From assembly GCA_963772515.1 (NCBI GenBank), contig CAVYXC010000005.1, positions 62,001 through 126,000 of the forward strand: DNA of 64,000 bases. The letters run 5' to 3'. The notes below the pieces were generated by a model. That model was given only the letters and a program-made list of their open reading frames with translations. It did not search any database and was not told the DNA's origin. The position numbers and the translations under genes were made by a program. Below are positions 23,534 to 32,883 of the stretch, in pieces. The number at the start of each line of letters is the position of its first letter. The first letter of the stretch is position 1. This stretch comes from JAFAHD01 sp963772515. Lineage in GTDB: Bacteria > Vulcanimicrobiota > Vulcanimicrobiia > Eremiobacterales > Eremiobacteraceae.

Positions 23534-25234
23534 ATGAACGTCTTCGGATGGCTGCAAGCGCTCATCTTTTTCGCGCTCGTCCTGCTCGTGGCGCGGCCGC
23601 TTGGCGCATATATGGCGCGCGTCTTCGAAGGCGAGCGCACGTTCTTGACGCCGGTGCTCGCGCCGATCGAGCGCCTCATCTATCGCATTTGCCGCGTGGA
23701 TGCGGCCAAGGAGATGTCGGCCGCATCCTATCTGCTCGCGACGCTGGCGTTCAGCCTCGTCGGCCTGGCCTATCTCTACGTGCTGCTGCGCACCCAGAAG
23801 TGGCTGCCGCTCAATCCGCAAGGCTTCGACAACCTCAGCGCGGACAATGCCTGGAACGTGGCCATCAGCTTCACGACCAACACGAACTGGCAGTTCTACT
23901 CGGGCGAGAGCACGATGAGCTACCTCTCGCAGATGGCAGGACTCGCCTGGCACAACTTCGCGTCGGCAGCTGTGGGCATCACGATCGCCGTGGCGGTGAT
24001 CCGCGGCGTATGCCGTACGGACAAGACCACGGTCGGCAATTTCTGGGTGGACGTGACCCGCGCGTGCCTGTACGTGCTGCTGCCGATCAGCGTCGTCGGC
24101 TGCCTGCTGCTCGTGTGGCAGGGGGTTCCGCAGAACTTCCATTCGTACCAAGACGTCGTCTCGATCGAAGGCTTCAGGCAGACCATCACCGGCGGCCCGA
24201 TGGCATCGCAGGAGGTCATCAAAGAGCTGGGCACCAACGGCGGCGGCTTCGTGAACGCGAACTCTTCCTCGCCCAACGAGAACCCGACGCCGTTCAGCAA
24301 CCTGCTCGAGATGTTCCTCATCTTCGCGATCGGCGCCGCGCTGACGTACACGTATGGCCGCTACGCGAAGGACCAGCGCCAAGGCTGGGCGCTTTTCGCG
24401 GCGATGGCGATCCTCTTCGCCGCGGGCTTTACGGTCGCGTATGCAGCCGAGTCCGCCGGCAATCCCATCGTGCACAACCTCGGTGTCGCCGGCGGCAACA
24501 TGGAGGGCAAGGAATGCCGCTTCGGCATCGGCGCGTCGTCGCTGTTCGCCACGGTGACCACCGACACGTCGTGCGGCGCGGTCAACTCGATGCACGACTC
24601 GTTCACGCCGTTGGGCGGCCTCGTACCCTTGGTGGACATGCAGCTCGGCGAGATCGTCTTCGGCGGCGTCGGCACGGGCCTGTACGGCATGATCCTCTTC
24701 GTCGTCTTGACGGTGTTCATCGCGGGGCTCATGGTCGGGCGCACGCCCGAGTATCTGGGCAAGAAGATCGAGCGCAACCAGGTGCAGCTCGCCATTCTCG
24801 GCGCGCTCGTGCTGCCGATCTTCGCGCTGATCCCGACCGCGATCTCGGTGCTCGTGCCTGCCGGAACCGCCACGCTGAACAACGGCAGCGCTCACGGCTT
24901 CTCGGAGCTGCTCTACGGCTTCACCTCGACGACTGAGAACAACGGCAGCGCGTTCGCCGGTTTGGGCGGCAACCTATACTTCAATATCCTGATGGGCGTC
25001 GTGATGCTGTGCGGCCGCTTCCTCTTCCTCATCCCGGCCGTATTGCTCGCCGGCTCGCTGGCGGGCAAGCCGCGCACGCCTGCCACCACCGGCACGTTCC
25101 AGACGCATTCGCCGATCTTCGTCGGGTTGCTGCTCGGCGTGATCGTCATCGTCGGTGCGCTGACGTTCTTCCCGGCCGACGCGCTTGGCCCGATCGTCGA
25201 GCACCTGCTCATGCTGCAAGGAAAGACGTTCTAA
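23534..25234 (+). CDS. kdpA: Potassium-transporting ATPase, channel-like subunit A
   Basis: 566 aa polytopic membrane protein that selects and passes K+. The four degenerate selectivity-filter loops are visible: NVAISFTTNTNWQFYSGE, KELGTNGGGFVNANSSSPNENP, NSMHDSFTPLGGLVPL and FTSTTENNGSAFAGL. Length and filters are standard, so a functional high-affinity K+ pump is expected. The stop is one base before the kdpB ATG. Confidence 0.97.
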   Translation: MNVFGWLQALIFFALVLLVARPLGAYMARVFEGERTFLTPVLAPIERLIYRICRVDAAKEMSAASYLLATLAFSLVGLAYLYVLLRTQKWLPLNPQGFDNLSADNAWNVAISFTTNTNWQFYSGESTMSYLSQMAGLAWHNFASAAVGITIAVAVIRGVCRTDKTTVGNFWVDVTRACLYVLLPISVVGCLLLVWQGVPQNFHSYQDVVSIEGFRQTITGGPMASQEVIKELGTNGGGFVNANSSSPNENPTPFSNLLEMFLIFAIGAALTYTYGRYAKDQRQGWALFAAMAILFAAGFTVAYAAESAGNPIVHNLGVAGGNMEGKECRFGIGASSLFATVTTDTSCGAVNSMHDSFTPLGGLVPLVDMQLGEIVFGGVGTGLYGMILFVVLTVFIAGLMVGRTPEYLGKKIERNQVQLAILGALVLPIFALIPTAISVLVPAGTATLNNGSAHGFSELLYGFTSTTENNGSAFAGLGGNLYFNILMGVVMLCGRFLFLIPAVLLAGSLAGKPRTPATTGTFQTHSPIFVGLLLGVIVIVGALTFFPADALGPIVEHLLMLQGKTF

Positions 25235-25235
25235 G

Positions 25236-27284
25236 ATGATCTCAGAGCGACGGCTGGAGCGCCGGCCCAAAGCGCGCTCGCTGTTCGACCGGGCGATCCT
25301 CTCGCGCGCGGTGCTCGACTCATTCGTCAAGCTCGACCCGCGCTGGCAGTTCCGCAATCCGGTCATGTTCGTGTGCGAGATCGGCGCGATCGTCACGCTC
25401 GGATTTTTCTTCCGCGACCTGCGCACGCATGGCCCCGCAGGTTTCGATTTCGCGATCTCGATCTGGCTCTGGTTCACGGTCCTTTTCGCGAATTTCGCCG
25501 AAGCCGTCGCCGAGGGGCGCGGCAAAGCGCAGGCTGATTTCCTGCGGCGCACCAAGACCGATACCAAGGCGCGCCGAGTCGTCGACGGACGCGAAACGCT
25601 GGTCAGCTCGACCGAGCTGCACAAAGGCGACGTGTTCCGCGTGATCGCCGGCGAGCTGATCGCAGCCGACGGCGACGTGATCGAAGGTGCAGCCACGGTC
25701 GACGAGTCGGCGATCACCGGCGAATCGGCGCCGGTCATCCGCGAAGCGGGTGGCGACCGCAGTTCGGTGACCGGCGGCACGCGCGTGCTTTCGGACTCGA
25801 TCCTCGTGCAGGTGACCGCGAACCCGGGCGAGGCGTTCCTCGATCGCATGATCGCGCTGGTCGAAGGCGCCACGCGTCAGAAGACGCCCAACGAGATCGC
25901 GCTCTCGATCCTCATCTCCGGTCTCACCATCATCTTCTTGATCGCCGTCGCTACGCTCTCGCCGTTCTCGCTGTACGCGGGCACGCCGCAATCGGTGACC
26001 GTGCTGATCGCCTTGCTCGTGTGCCTGATCCCCACCACGATCGGCGGACTGCTCTCGGCGATCGGCATCGCCGGCATGGACCGCGTCCTGCAGCGTAACG
26101 TGCTCGCGATGAGCGGCCGCGCGGTCGAAGCCGCGGGCGACGTCGACACGCTGCTGCTCGATAAGACCGGCACCATCACGCTCGGCAACCGCCAAGCGAC
26201 TGAATTCGTACCCGCGCCGGGCGTCAACATCGCCGACGCCGCGCGCGCGGCGTACCTCTCGTCGCTGTCGGATGAGACACCCGAGGGGCGCTCGATCGTC
26301 GTGCTAGCCGAACAATTCGGGGCCGCCGTGGAGGGCAAGCCCAAAGACGTAACGTTCGTCGCCTTCTCCGCCTACACGCGCATGAGCGGCGTGGATATCG
26401 CCGGCGGGCCGTCGATCCGCAAAGGTGCGCCCGACGCTATCCGTGCCTGGGCGCGCGAACACGGCGGCGACAGCGGCGACGTGCTGGGCGCCGAGGTCGA
26501 GCGCATCGCGCGCTCCGGCGGCACGCCGTTGCTCCTGGCGCAGGACGGCAAAGTGCTGGCCGCGATCCATCTCAAAGACATCCTCAAGCCCGCGATGCAG
26601 CAGCGCTTCGACCGCCTGCGCGCGATGGGCATCCGCACGATCATGATCACCGGCGACAACCCGCTCACCGCAGGCACGATCGCGCGTGAGTCCGGCGTCG
26701 ACGATTTCCTGGCCGAGGCCACGCCCGAGACCAAGATGGCGCTCATCCGGCGCGAGCAGGAGAGCGGCAGGCTCGTCGCCATGACCGGCGACGGGACCAA
26801 TGATGCGCCTGCGCTGGCCCAGGCCGACGTCGGCGTCGCCATGAATTCGGGCACGCAAGCGGCCAAAGAGGCGGCCAACATGGTCGACCTCGATTCCGAT
26901 CCGACCAAGTTGATCGAGATCGTCGAGATCGGCAAGCAGCTGCTCATGACGCGCGGCGCGCTGACCACGTTCTCGATCGCCAACGACGTCGCCAAGTATT
27001 TCGCGATCCTGCCCGTCATGTTCGCTTCGGCCTACCCCGTCATCGCCGCGCTAAACGTGATGCAGCTGAACCCGCACAGCGCGATCCTGTCGGCGGTCAT
27101 CTTCAACGCGCTTATCATCATCGCGCTGATCCCGCTCGCCCTGCGCGGCGTCGCCTACCGGCCGATCGGCGCCAACACCGTCCTGCGCAACAACGTGCTG
27201 ATCTACGGCGTCGGCGGCGTGATCATCCCGTTCATCGGCATCAAGGCGATCGACATGCTGCTCGCCGTGCTGCACCTCAGTTAA
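25236..27284 (+). CDS. kdpB: Potassium-transporting ATPase, P-type ATPase subunit B
   Basis: 682 aa P-type ATPase that energises KdpA. Seen: ITGESAPV (A domain), phosphorylation motif DKTGTITLGNR, TGDNPLTAGTIA, MTGDGTNDAPALAQADVGVAMNSGT hinge, and C-terminal TM helices. ATG chosen at 25236 (MISERRLERRP) directly after the kdpA stop. Confidence 0.97.
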   Translation: MISERRLERRPKARSLFDRAILSRAVLDSFVKLDPRWQFRNPVMFVCEIGAIVTLGFFFRDLRTHGPAGFDFAISIWLWFTVLFANFAEAVAEGRGKAQADFLRRTKTDTKARRVVDGRETLVSSTELHKGDVFRVIAGELIAADGDVIEGAATVDESAITGESAPVIREAGGDRSSVTGGTRVLSDSILVQVTANPGEAFLDRMIALVEGATRQKTPNEIALSILISGLTIIFLIAVATLSPFSLYAGTPQSVTVLIALLVCLIPTTIGGLLSAIGIAGMDRVLQRNVLAMSGRAVEAAGDVDTLLLDKTGTITLGNRQATEFVPAPGVNIADAARAAYLSSLSDETPEGRSIVVLAEQFGAAVEGKPKDVTFVAFSAYTRMSGVDIAGGPSIRKGAPDAIRAWAREHGGDSGDVLGAEVERIARSGGTPLLLAQDGKVLAAIHLKDILKPAMQQRFDRLRAMGIRTIMITGDNPLTAGTIARESGVDDFLAEATPETKMALIRREQESGRLVAMTGDGTNDAPALAQADVGVAMNSGTQAAKEAANMVDLDSDPTKLIEIVEIGKQLLMTRGALTTFSIANDVAKYFAILPVMFASAYPVIAALNVMQLNPHSAILSAVIFNALIIIALIPLALRGVAYRPIGANTVLRNNVLIYGVGGVIIPFIGIKAIDMLLAVLHLS

Positions 27285-27296
27285 GGACGAAATGTC

Positions 27297-27905
27297 ATGA
27301 ATGCGCGAGACGTCAAAGACGCCAAGGACAGCACTCTGAGCCACCTGCTCACTGCGCTGATCTACACCGTGCTCAGCGTGGTGATGCTCGGGCTGGTCTA
27401 TCCCGCCGTGATGACGGTTGCCGCGCAGCTGCTCTTCCATAGGCAAGCCGAAGGCTCGTTGGTCTACGTCGACGGCAAGCCCGTCGCGTCGGCGATCATC
27501 GGCCAGCAGTGGACCAAACCGCAGTACTTCCATGGACGCCCGTCGGCTGCCGGCAAAGGCTACGATCCGACGTCGACCGGTGGAACCAACCTGGGTCCGA
27601 CTTCGAAGAAACTCATCGACGCGACTCGAGCGGCGATCGCCGCATTGCGCAAAGAGAATCCGGACGCGACCGGGCCGATCCCTATGGATCTTGTGACATC
27701 CAGTGCCAGCGGCATCGATCCCGACATCAGCCCGGAGGGCGCGTATTACCAGGCGCCTCGGGTCGCGGCCGCACGAGGCATGACAGTCGCGCACGTGCGC
27801 GCCATCGTCGACCAGCACGTACAGGCGCGCACGCTCGGCGTGCTGGGCGAGCCACGCGTCAATGTCTTAGAGCTCAACATGGCGCTCGACGCCGGAAAGC
27901 GATAA
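27297..27905 (+). CDS. kdpC: Potassium-transporting ATPase subunit C
   Basis: 202 aa. One N-terminal TM helix (about residues 16-44), then the periplasmic domain with QQWTKPQYFHGRPSAAG, YDPTSTGGTNLGPTSK, DLVTSSASGIDPDISPEGAYYQAPRVA and LGEPRVNVLELNMAL, all diagnostic of KdpC. Short gap (12 bp) from kdpB. Confidence 0.96.
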   Translation: MNARDVKDAKDSTLSHLLTALIYTVLSVVMLGLVYPAVMTVAAQLLFHRQAEGSLVYVDGKPVASAIIGQQWTKPQYFHGRPSAAGKGYDPTSTGGTNLGPTSKKLIDATRAAIAALRKENPDATGPIPMDLVTSSASGIDPDISPEGAYYQAPRVAAARGMTVAHVRAIVDQHVQARTLGVLGEPRVNVLELNMALDAGKR

Positions 27906-27913
27906 CCAGAACC

Positions 27914-29095
27914 ATGCGCATCCTCGCCCTCGTGGCGGCGACCATCGCAGGCGCCGCCCTCCCGGCGCTCGCGCTCGCCGACCAGCCGTCGCCTTCAGCG
28001 ACTCCACCGGTCACTAAGGCGTCGCCGTCGCCCTCGCCTTCTCCATCGCCGTCGCCCTCGCCGGCGATGCAGCTTCACGGCGTTCTCAGCGCGACCGAAA
28101 CCTTCACCAGCGGCGTCAATGCGACGGGCAGTCTCGATACGCCGACCGGCGCTGACCTCGCCGCGCGCTTCAACGTGAGCAACGCATTCGCCATCCTGAC
28201 GAAGAACCAAGGGACTCTGCAATACGCGTTGCAGGCCGGCGCATATAGCATTCCCGTGGTCGGTTTCGCGGGCAACAAGACGATCGCGACCAACGCGAAC
28301 ACCGGCTTGTACGGTGCAGTGCCGCTCGCGTATCTCGAGTACGTGCCGAGCTCGAACTTCAACGTGAGCGCGGGCGTGCTCGCGACGCTGACCGGTGCCG
28401 AATCGACGTTCACGTATGAGGACTGGAACATCCAGCGCGGCGCGGTGTGGAACGTCGAGAACGCGGTCAGCCGCGGCGTGCGCATGAACTTCTCGACCGG
28501 TAAGCTGACCGTCACCGCCGGCGCGAACGACGGCTTCTATTCGGGAAAATGGGTCGCTGCGGAAGGCGCACTCGACTACGTTCCCGACTCGAACGAATCG
28601 CTGCTGTTCGTGGCGCTCGTGCCGAACGCACAGACGCCTCCTAATCCGACCGCCTCGGTCGCCAACAAGGAGCTGCTGAACCTCGTTTACACCCGCACGC
28701 TCGGCAAGCTGCAGATCGCGCCGTACGTGCTGTGGGCGCACTCGCCGTCCGCGCCGGGCCTCGGATATGCCAGTTCGGAGAGCGCGTTCGGCGCGGCGCT
28801 GCTGGCCGACATGAACTTTTCAAGCAAGTGGTCGACGGCGCTGCGCTACGAGACCTTGCATAACTCGAGCATGCCGGGCGCCACCAGCCTCAACGCGGAT
28901 CTTGTCGGCTACGGACCGGGCAGCGGCGTCAACACCCTGACGCTGACCCCAGAGTGGAAGAACGGACCTGTCTTCGCGCGCGTCGATTTCTCCGAAGCAT
29001 GGCCGGGCTATTACACGCCGGGACTCGGGTTCGGCACCGGTGGTACGGGGAACAGCCAGTTCCGGACGGTCGTCGAAGTGGGCGTACAGCTCTAA
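27914..29095 (+). CDS. OmpL-type outer-membrane beta-barrel porin
   Basis: 393 aa. Signal peptide (MRILALVAATIAGAALPALALA), a proline-serine linker (SPSPSPSP repeat, about residues 36-48), then alternating beta strands with Tyr/Phe/Trp ends (YALQAGAYSIPVVGFAG, FSGKWVAAEGALDYVP, FRTVVEVGVQL terminal strand). Resembles the putative porin family PF07642 (BBP2/OmpL-like). It begins 8 bp after kdpC and so is probably cotranscribed with the K+ pump, perhaps as its outer-membrane entry route. The last 4 bp overlap the facing KdpD-like gene. Confidence 0.75.
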   Translation: MRILALVAATIAGAALPALALADQPSPSATPPVTKASPSPSPSPSPSPSPAMQLHGVLSATETFTSGVNATGSLDTPTGADLAARFNVSNAFAILTKNQGTLQYALQAGAYSIPVVGFAGNKTIATNANTGLYGAVPLAYLEYVPSSNFNVSAGVLATLTGAESTFTYEDWNIQRGAVWNVENAVSRGVRMNFSTGKLTVTAGANDGFYSGKWVAAEGALDYVPDSNESLLFVALVPNAQTPPNPTASVANKELLNLVYTRTLGKLQIAPYVLWAHSPSAPGLGYASSESAFGAALLADMNFSSKWSTALRYETLHNSSMPGATSLNADLVGYGPGSGVNTLTLTPEWKNGPVFARVDFSEAWPGYYTPGLGFGTGGTGNSQFRTVVEVGVQL

Positions 29096-31278
29096 ACCGG
29101 TTCAATTGCCGGCGGCGCGAGCACGAGCAGTTCGCGCGCTCCCGCTTCGAGCACGCGCCGCGCGAATGTCGGACCGCGCGGCCAACGCGGTGTCGCGCGG
29201 GCGCCTTCCACTGCGAGCAATGCATTGTGCTCTCGCGCGAGCGGCACGATCGCCTTGGCGGCGTCGGCGGCGCTGGCGTAGATCCAGCGCGCCTGGACTG
29301 CTTCGGCGGCTTCCTTCAGTTCGGCTAAGACGGCTGGCGGCGTGATGCGGCCTTTCTGTTGGAAATGCACGACGATGTAGTCTGCGTCGAGACGCGCTCG
29401 CAGCTTGGCTCCTCGATAGATGAGCTTCGCGTCACGTGCGCGCGGACCCACGGCCAGCATGAACGTGGCGACCGGCGATGGACTCCGCTCGAGACTTCTG
29501 GTCCGCACCGTCTCCCGCAACGCCAGCTCGCGCAGCGCCGCGAGGTTCTCGGTCCGGAAAAAATTTGACAGGGATGCCTCGATGCGATTGGCGGGGTAGA
29601 TGGACCCAGCGCGCAGGCGCTCCCGCAATATCTCCGGCGAGACGTCGATCAGGATGAGGTCGTCGGCCATGCCGAGGATCCAGTCGGGCAGTGTCTCTCG
29701 CACGGTCACTCCCGTCAGCCGCGTCACCGAATCGCCAAGGCCCTCGAGATGTTGGATGTTGAGCGTGGTGAGCACCGATATGCCCGCGGTCTGGATGGCG
29801 AACACGTCCATATAGCGCTTGGCCGATGCGCTGCCCGGCGCGTTGGTATGCGCGAGCTCGTCGACCAGCACGACCTGTGGATGACGCGCGATGATCGCAT
29901 CGCGATCCATCTCCTCATACGTGATGCCGTTATAGGTGCCGACCCTGCGCGGCACCACTTCGAGCCCTTCGAGCTTGCGCGCCGTCTCTGCCCGGCCGTG
30001 CGTCTCGATGAAACCGACCACGACGTCGATCCCGGCGTCTTTGAGCTGATGCCCGCGATCGAGCATCGCATACGTCTTGCCGCTGCCGGCCGCGGACCCG
30101 AGATAAATCGTAAGCCGTCCGTATGCTTTGCGCAATGGATTATCGCCGCGGTGCACGGCTCGTGCTCCATCGGCTGGCGCAGCATCGGCCAAGGCGCCGA
30201 TCGGCTTGTCGCTGGCCACCAGCAGATCTCTATCGACTCCTCGGCTCAGGAGCGTGCGCGCGATATCGCCGTTCGGCATGGCGATCAGGGCGCCGGCGAG
30301 CGACTCGACCTGCGGGGTAGCCCCGCCGCCCGGCCAGACGACGTTCTTCGCGCCGCTCTTGGCCGTCGCCGCCGCGCACGTGTCGCGATTCATGCCGGGC
30401 TCGCACGCGACTTCGAGCAGCAGGTCGAACACCGACGCGATTGACGCCACGCGTTTCAGATAGGCGTGCGCATCCACTTCGTCGGTCAGCAGCGCCACGA
30501 CGGTCGAGACGCGCGCCGGCGCGACCGCCGGGATCGTGAAGTCGTCGACCAAGCGCAGCATGAGCTCGCGCATCTGCGCAAGCGCGGCCAGGCGGAACGG
30601 ACCGGCCAGCGCGCGGTCGATGTCCTCGGGGCGCACGATCTTGCCCTCGCGCAGCCGCGCTTGCAATTGTTCCGGCGACACGTCGACGGCGACCAGCTGA
30701 TCGACGCCGTTGATGAATGACATCGGCACGATCTCGCGCACCGGGAAACCGATGATCCGTTCCGCCGCGGGCGCTACCGACTCCACATGCTGCACGTTGA
30801 CCGCACCCAACACGCCGATGCCATGCTTGACCAGCGCGGCGGCGTCTTGCCATCGCTTCGCGTGCGAGCCGCCTTCGAGATTCGAGTGCGCGAGCTCGTC
30901 CAAGACGACGATGTCCGGCTTGGCCGCCAGGGCCGCAGCGAAATCGAAATCTTCAAAGGTCGATCCAGCGATCGCGGCCGTCCGCGGCGGGATGCGTGGC
31001 AGTGACGATGCGAGCTCGGTCAGGTCGGGGCGGCCTTTGGTCTCGAGAGCTCCGATGTAGACGCGCCGGCCGGTCTTCTTCAGCGCCAGCGCATCCTCGA
31101 TCATACGGCGCGTCTTGCCGGCGCCGGGCGCGATGCCGAGGTAGACGCGGAGACGCGGTCCTGCGCCGATGTCCGAGAGCAGTCCCGCGGCGGCCTTCGC
31201 GCGGGCGTCGATCGCATCCACACGTGCCCGTTCGCGCTGACCGCGCGGCGTCCATGCGCATGGGAGGGCGAGCGGCAT
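29092..31278 (-). CDS. KdpD-like sensor protein with two sensor cassettes and no kinase
   Basis: 728 aa. Two tandem copies of the KdpD N-terminal ATP-binding domain: Walker A GIAPGAGKT (about 48-56) with VVLDELAHSN (about 124), and GSAAGSGKT (about 394-402) with VLVDELAHTN (about 470). Each is followed by a USP-like region (about 255-355; about 620-725). There is no HisKA/HATPase and no TM helix. In ordinary KdpD one such cassette is fused to the kinase; in Staphylococcus the KdpD USP domain binds c-di-AMP. It lies face to face with the kdp porin and divergent from a kinase-regulator pair. The start at 31278 is uncertain. Confidence 0.85.
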   Translation of the reverse strand: MPLALPCAWTPRGQRERARVDAIDARAKAAAGLLSDIGAGPRLRVYLGIAPGAGKTRRMIEDALALKKTGRRVYIGALETKGRPDLTELASSLPRIPPRTAAIAGSTFEDFDFAAALAAKPDIVVLDELAHSNLEGGSHAKRWQDAAALVKHGIGVLGAVNVQHVESVAPAAERIIGFPVREIVPMSFINGVDQLVAVDVSPEQLQARLREGKIVRPEDIDRALAGPFRLAALAQMRELMLRLVDDFTIPAVAPARVSTVVALLTDEVDAHAYLKRVASIASVFDLLLEVACEPGMNRDTCAAATAKSGAKNVVWPGGGATPQVESLAGALIAMPNGDIARTLLSRGVDRDLLVASDKPIGALADAAPADGARAVHRGDNPLRKAYGRLTIYLGSAAGSGKTYAMLDRGHQLKDAGIDVVVGFIETHGRAETARKLEGLEVVPRRVGTYNGITYEEMDRDAIIARHPQVVLVDELAHTNAPGSASAKRYMDVFAIQTAGISVLTTLNIQHLEGLGDSVTRLTGVTVRETLPDWILGMADDLILIDVSPEILRERLRAGSIYPANRIEASLSNFFRTENLAALRELALRETVRTRSLERSPSPVATFMLAVGPRARDAKLIYRGAKLRARLDADYIVVHFQQKGRITPPAVLAELKEAAEAVQARWIYASAADAAKAIVPLAREHNALLAVEGARATPRWPRGPTFARRVLEAGARELLVLAPPAIEPV

Positions 31279-31293
31279 ACCGAAGTCGCCTGC

Positions 31294-32883
31294 GTGCAGC
31301 GCTCGTGGATACCCTATGTCTGCTACGCGTTGGTGCTGGCGGCTTGGCTTATCGACATGTTCACGCCTCAGCTCTTCGTAGCGGCGATCCTATTCGATGC
31401 TCCGGTGGCGCTGACCGCACTTGCGCTGAACCGCCGTTTCACGTGGACCACGGTGGCGATCTGCTTGGTGTTCAACGGCGTCGCGGGCTGGTATAACGGC
31501 TTTCATGAGGGGCACTACGATTCTATCGCGACGCTCGATCGCGTGCTCGCCGCGCTGTCCACCGTGCTGGTCGGCGGACTTGCTGTGGCGACACAGTCGG
31601 CGGCGCGGCTCGCCGGCGAGTCGACGACGCGCGACCAGGTCGCTCGACGCGCCGACGCGTTGCGCCGCGCGGGAGAGCGCATGCGCGAGTCGCTCAGCCT
31701 CGAGCTCGTCTGGCGCGAAGTGGTCCGCCAAGCGATCGGGCTGCTCGATAGCGATGCGGCGACCTTGTTCCCGTGCGAAGCGGGCCGGCCGACCGGGGTG
31801 TCCTTTGTCGCCGTGCGCGGCTCGGGGGACGTCGAAACGCGGGCCGAACGACCGGGACCAGGCGTGTGGACGGCGCTGCAAAAGGCGGTTGCGGATCGCA
31901 ATCTCGTCTTCCTGAACCAAGCGGACGCCCTTGCGCGTTTCACGCTGGGCAACATCGGGGCGCGCGCCGCCCTCATCGCCCCGCTCGGCTCCGGTGAGGA
32001 AGCGGTGGCCATCCTCCTGGTCGAGTGGCGCGACCAAGATCGCGAATTCGATCCGGAGCTTGAAAATCTGGTCCAAGCGTTCGCCGACCAAGGCGCGCGC
32101 GCGATCGAGCAGGCCAAGCTCGTCGAGGCGCTCGCATCCTCCAACGATCAGCTCCAATCGGCCAACCACGAGCTCGTCGAAAGAAATCAGGTCATCCGCG
32201 ACATCGTCTATGCCCTGTCGCACGACCTGCGCACGCCGCTGATGGCCGCGGGCATGACGATGCGTCAGGCTCTCGCCGGCGCGTACGGGCGCTTGCCGGC
32301 GGAATACGTCGAAGTCTTACACCGCTCGCTTGATTCGAACGAAGAGCTCGAGCGGCTGGCACAGACCCTGCTGCTGGTGGCGCGCTACGAATCGCGCGAG
32401 CAGTCGCAGGCTCGCCGCCCGGTCGATCTGGGTAACCTCGCACGGTCGGTGGTCGCCGAACTCGAGTCGCTGTGGCGTTCCAAGAGAATCGACTGCCGCG
32501 TCGAGGGCGACGGCGTCTTCGGACTGGTCGACGAGAGCGAAGTCCGCCGCGCGCTCATCAACTTGATCGCCAATGCCGTGACCTGGACGCCGGAGGGCGG
32601 CTCAATCGTCGTACAGGTGGAGCAGCGCGACGGCGAAGCGGTCGTCGCCGTCAACGATGACGGCTTCGGCGTGCCGGAGAGCGAACGCGCGACCCTCTTC
32701 CAGCGCTTTCACGGCGATGGCACCGCACGCCGCGGCGGCGGCACGGGGCTGGGACTGTATATCGTGCGCCGCATCGCCGAAAGCCACGGCGGCTCGATCG
32801 CGTACGCGCCGCGCGAGCCGCGCGGCAGCACGTTCACGCTGACCCTGCCGCTTGCGGCTCCGGCGCAGATCCCACATGGCTAA
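31294..32883 (+). CDS. Sensor histidine kinase with GAF domain
   Basis: 529 aa, GTG start. Three or four short TM helices in residues 5-98, a GAF domain at about 125-270, HisKA with phospho-acceptor His310 (ALSHDLRTPL), and HATPase with N-box LINLIANAVTWTPEGG and G-box GGTGLGLYIVRR. Probably pairs with the response regulator that overlaps its end by 8 bp. From context it may sense for the kdp genes, taking the kinase role missing from the facing KdpD-like protein. That is inference. Confidence 0.9.
   Translation: MQRSWIPYVCYALVLAAWLIDMFTPQLFVAAILFDAPVALTALALNRRFTWTTVAICLVFNGVAGWYNGFHEGHYDSIATLDRVLAALSTVLVGGLAVATQSAARLAGESTTRDQVARRADALRRAGERMRESLSLELVWREVVRQAIGLLDSDAATLFPCEAGRPTGVSFVAVRGSGDVETRAERPGPGVWTALQKAVADRNLVFLNQADALARFTLGNIGARAALIAPLGSGEEAVAILLVEWRDQDREFDPELENLVQAFADQGARAIEQAKLVEALASSNDQLQSANHELVERNQVIRDIVYALSHDLRTPLMAAGMTMRQALAGAYGRLPAEYVEVLHRSLDSNEELERLAQTLLLVARYESREQSQARRPVDLGNLARSVVAELESLWRSKRIDCRVEGDGVFGLVDESEVRRALINLIANAVTWTPEGGSIVVQVEQRDGEAVVAVNDDGFGVPESERATLFQRFHGDGTARRGGGTGLGLYIVRRIAESHGGSIAYAPREPRGSTFTLTLPLAAPAQIPHG

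Noticed and set aside
23447..24895. 482-codon minus-strand frame over kdpA
   Set aside because: Lies antisense to kdpA, which has all four selectivity-filter loops. The translation is a low-complexity Arg/Glu/His mixture.
27509..27913. Upstream extension of the porin frame into kdpC
   Set aside because: The ATG at 27914 begins a proper signal peptide; the upstream part is kdpC read out of frame.
28020..28070. CRISPR- or satellite-like short repeat
   Set aside because: It is codon repetition encoding a Ser-Pro linker in the porin. No CRISPR array with regular spacers was seen anywhere in the window.
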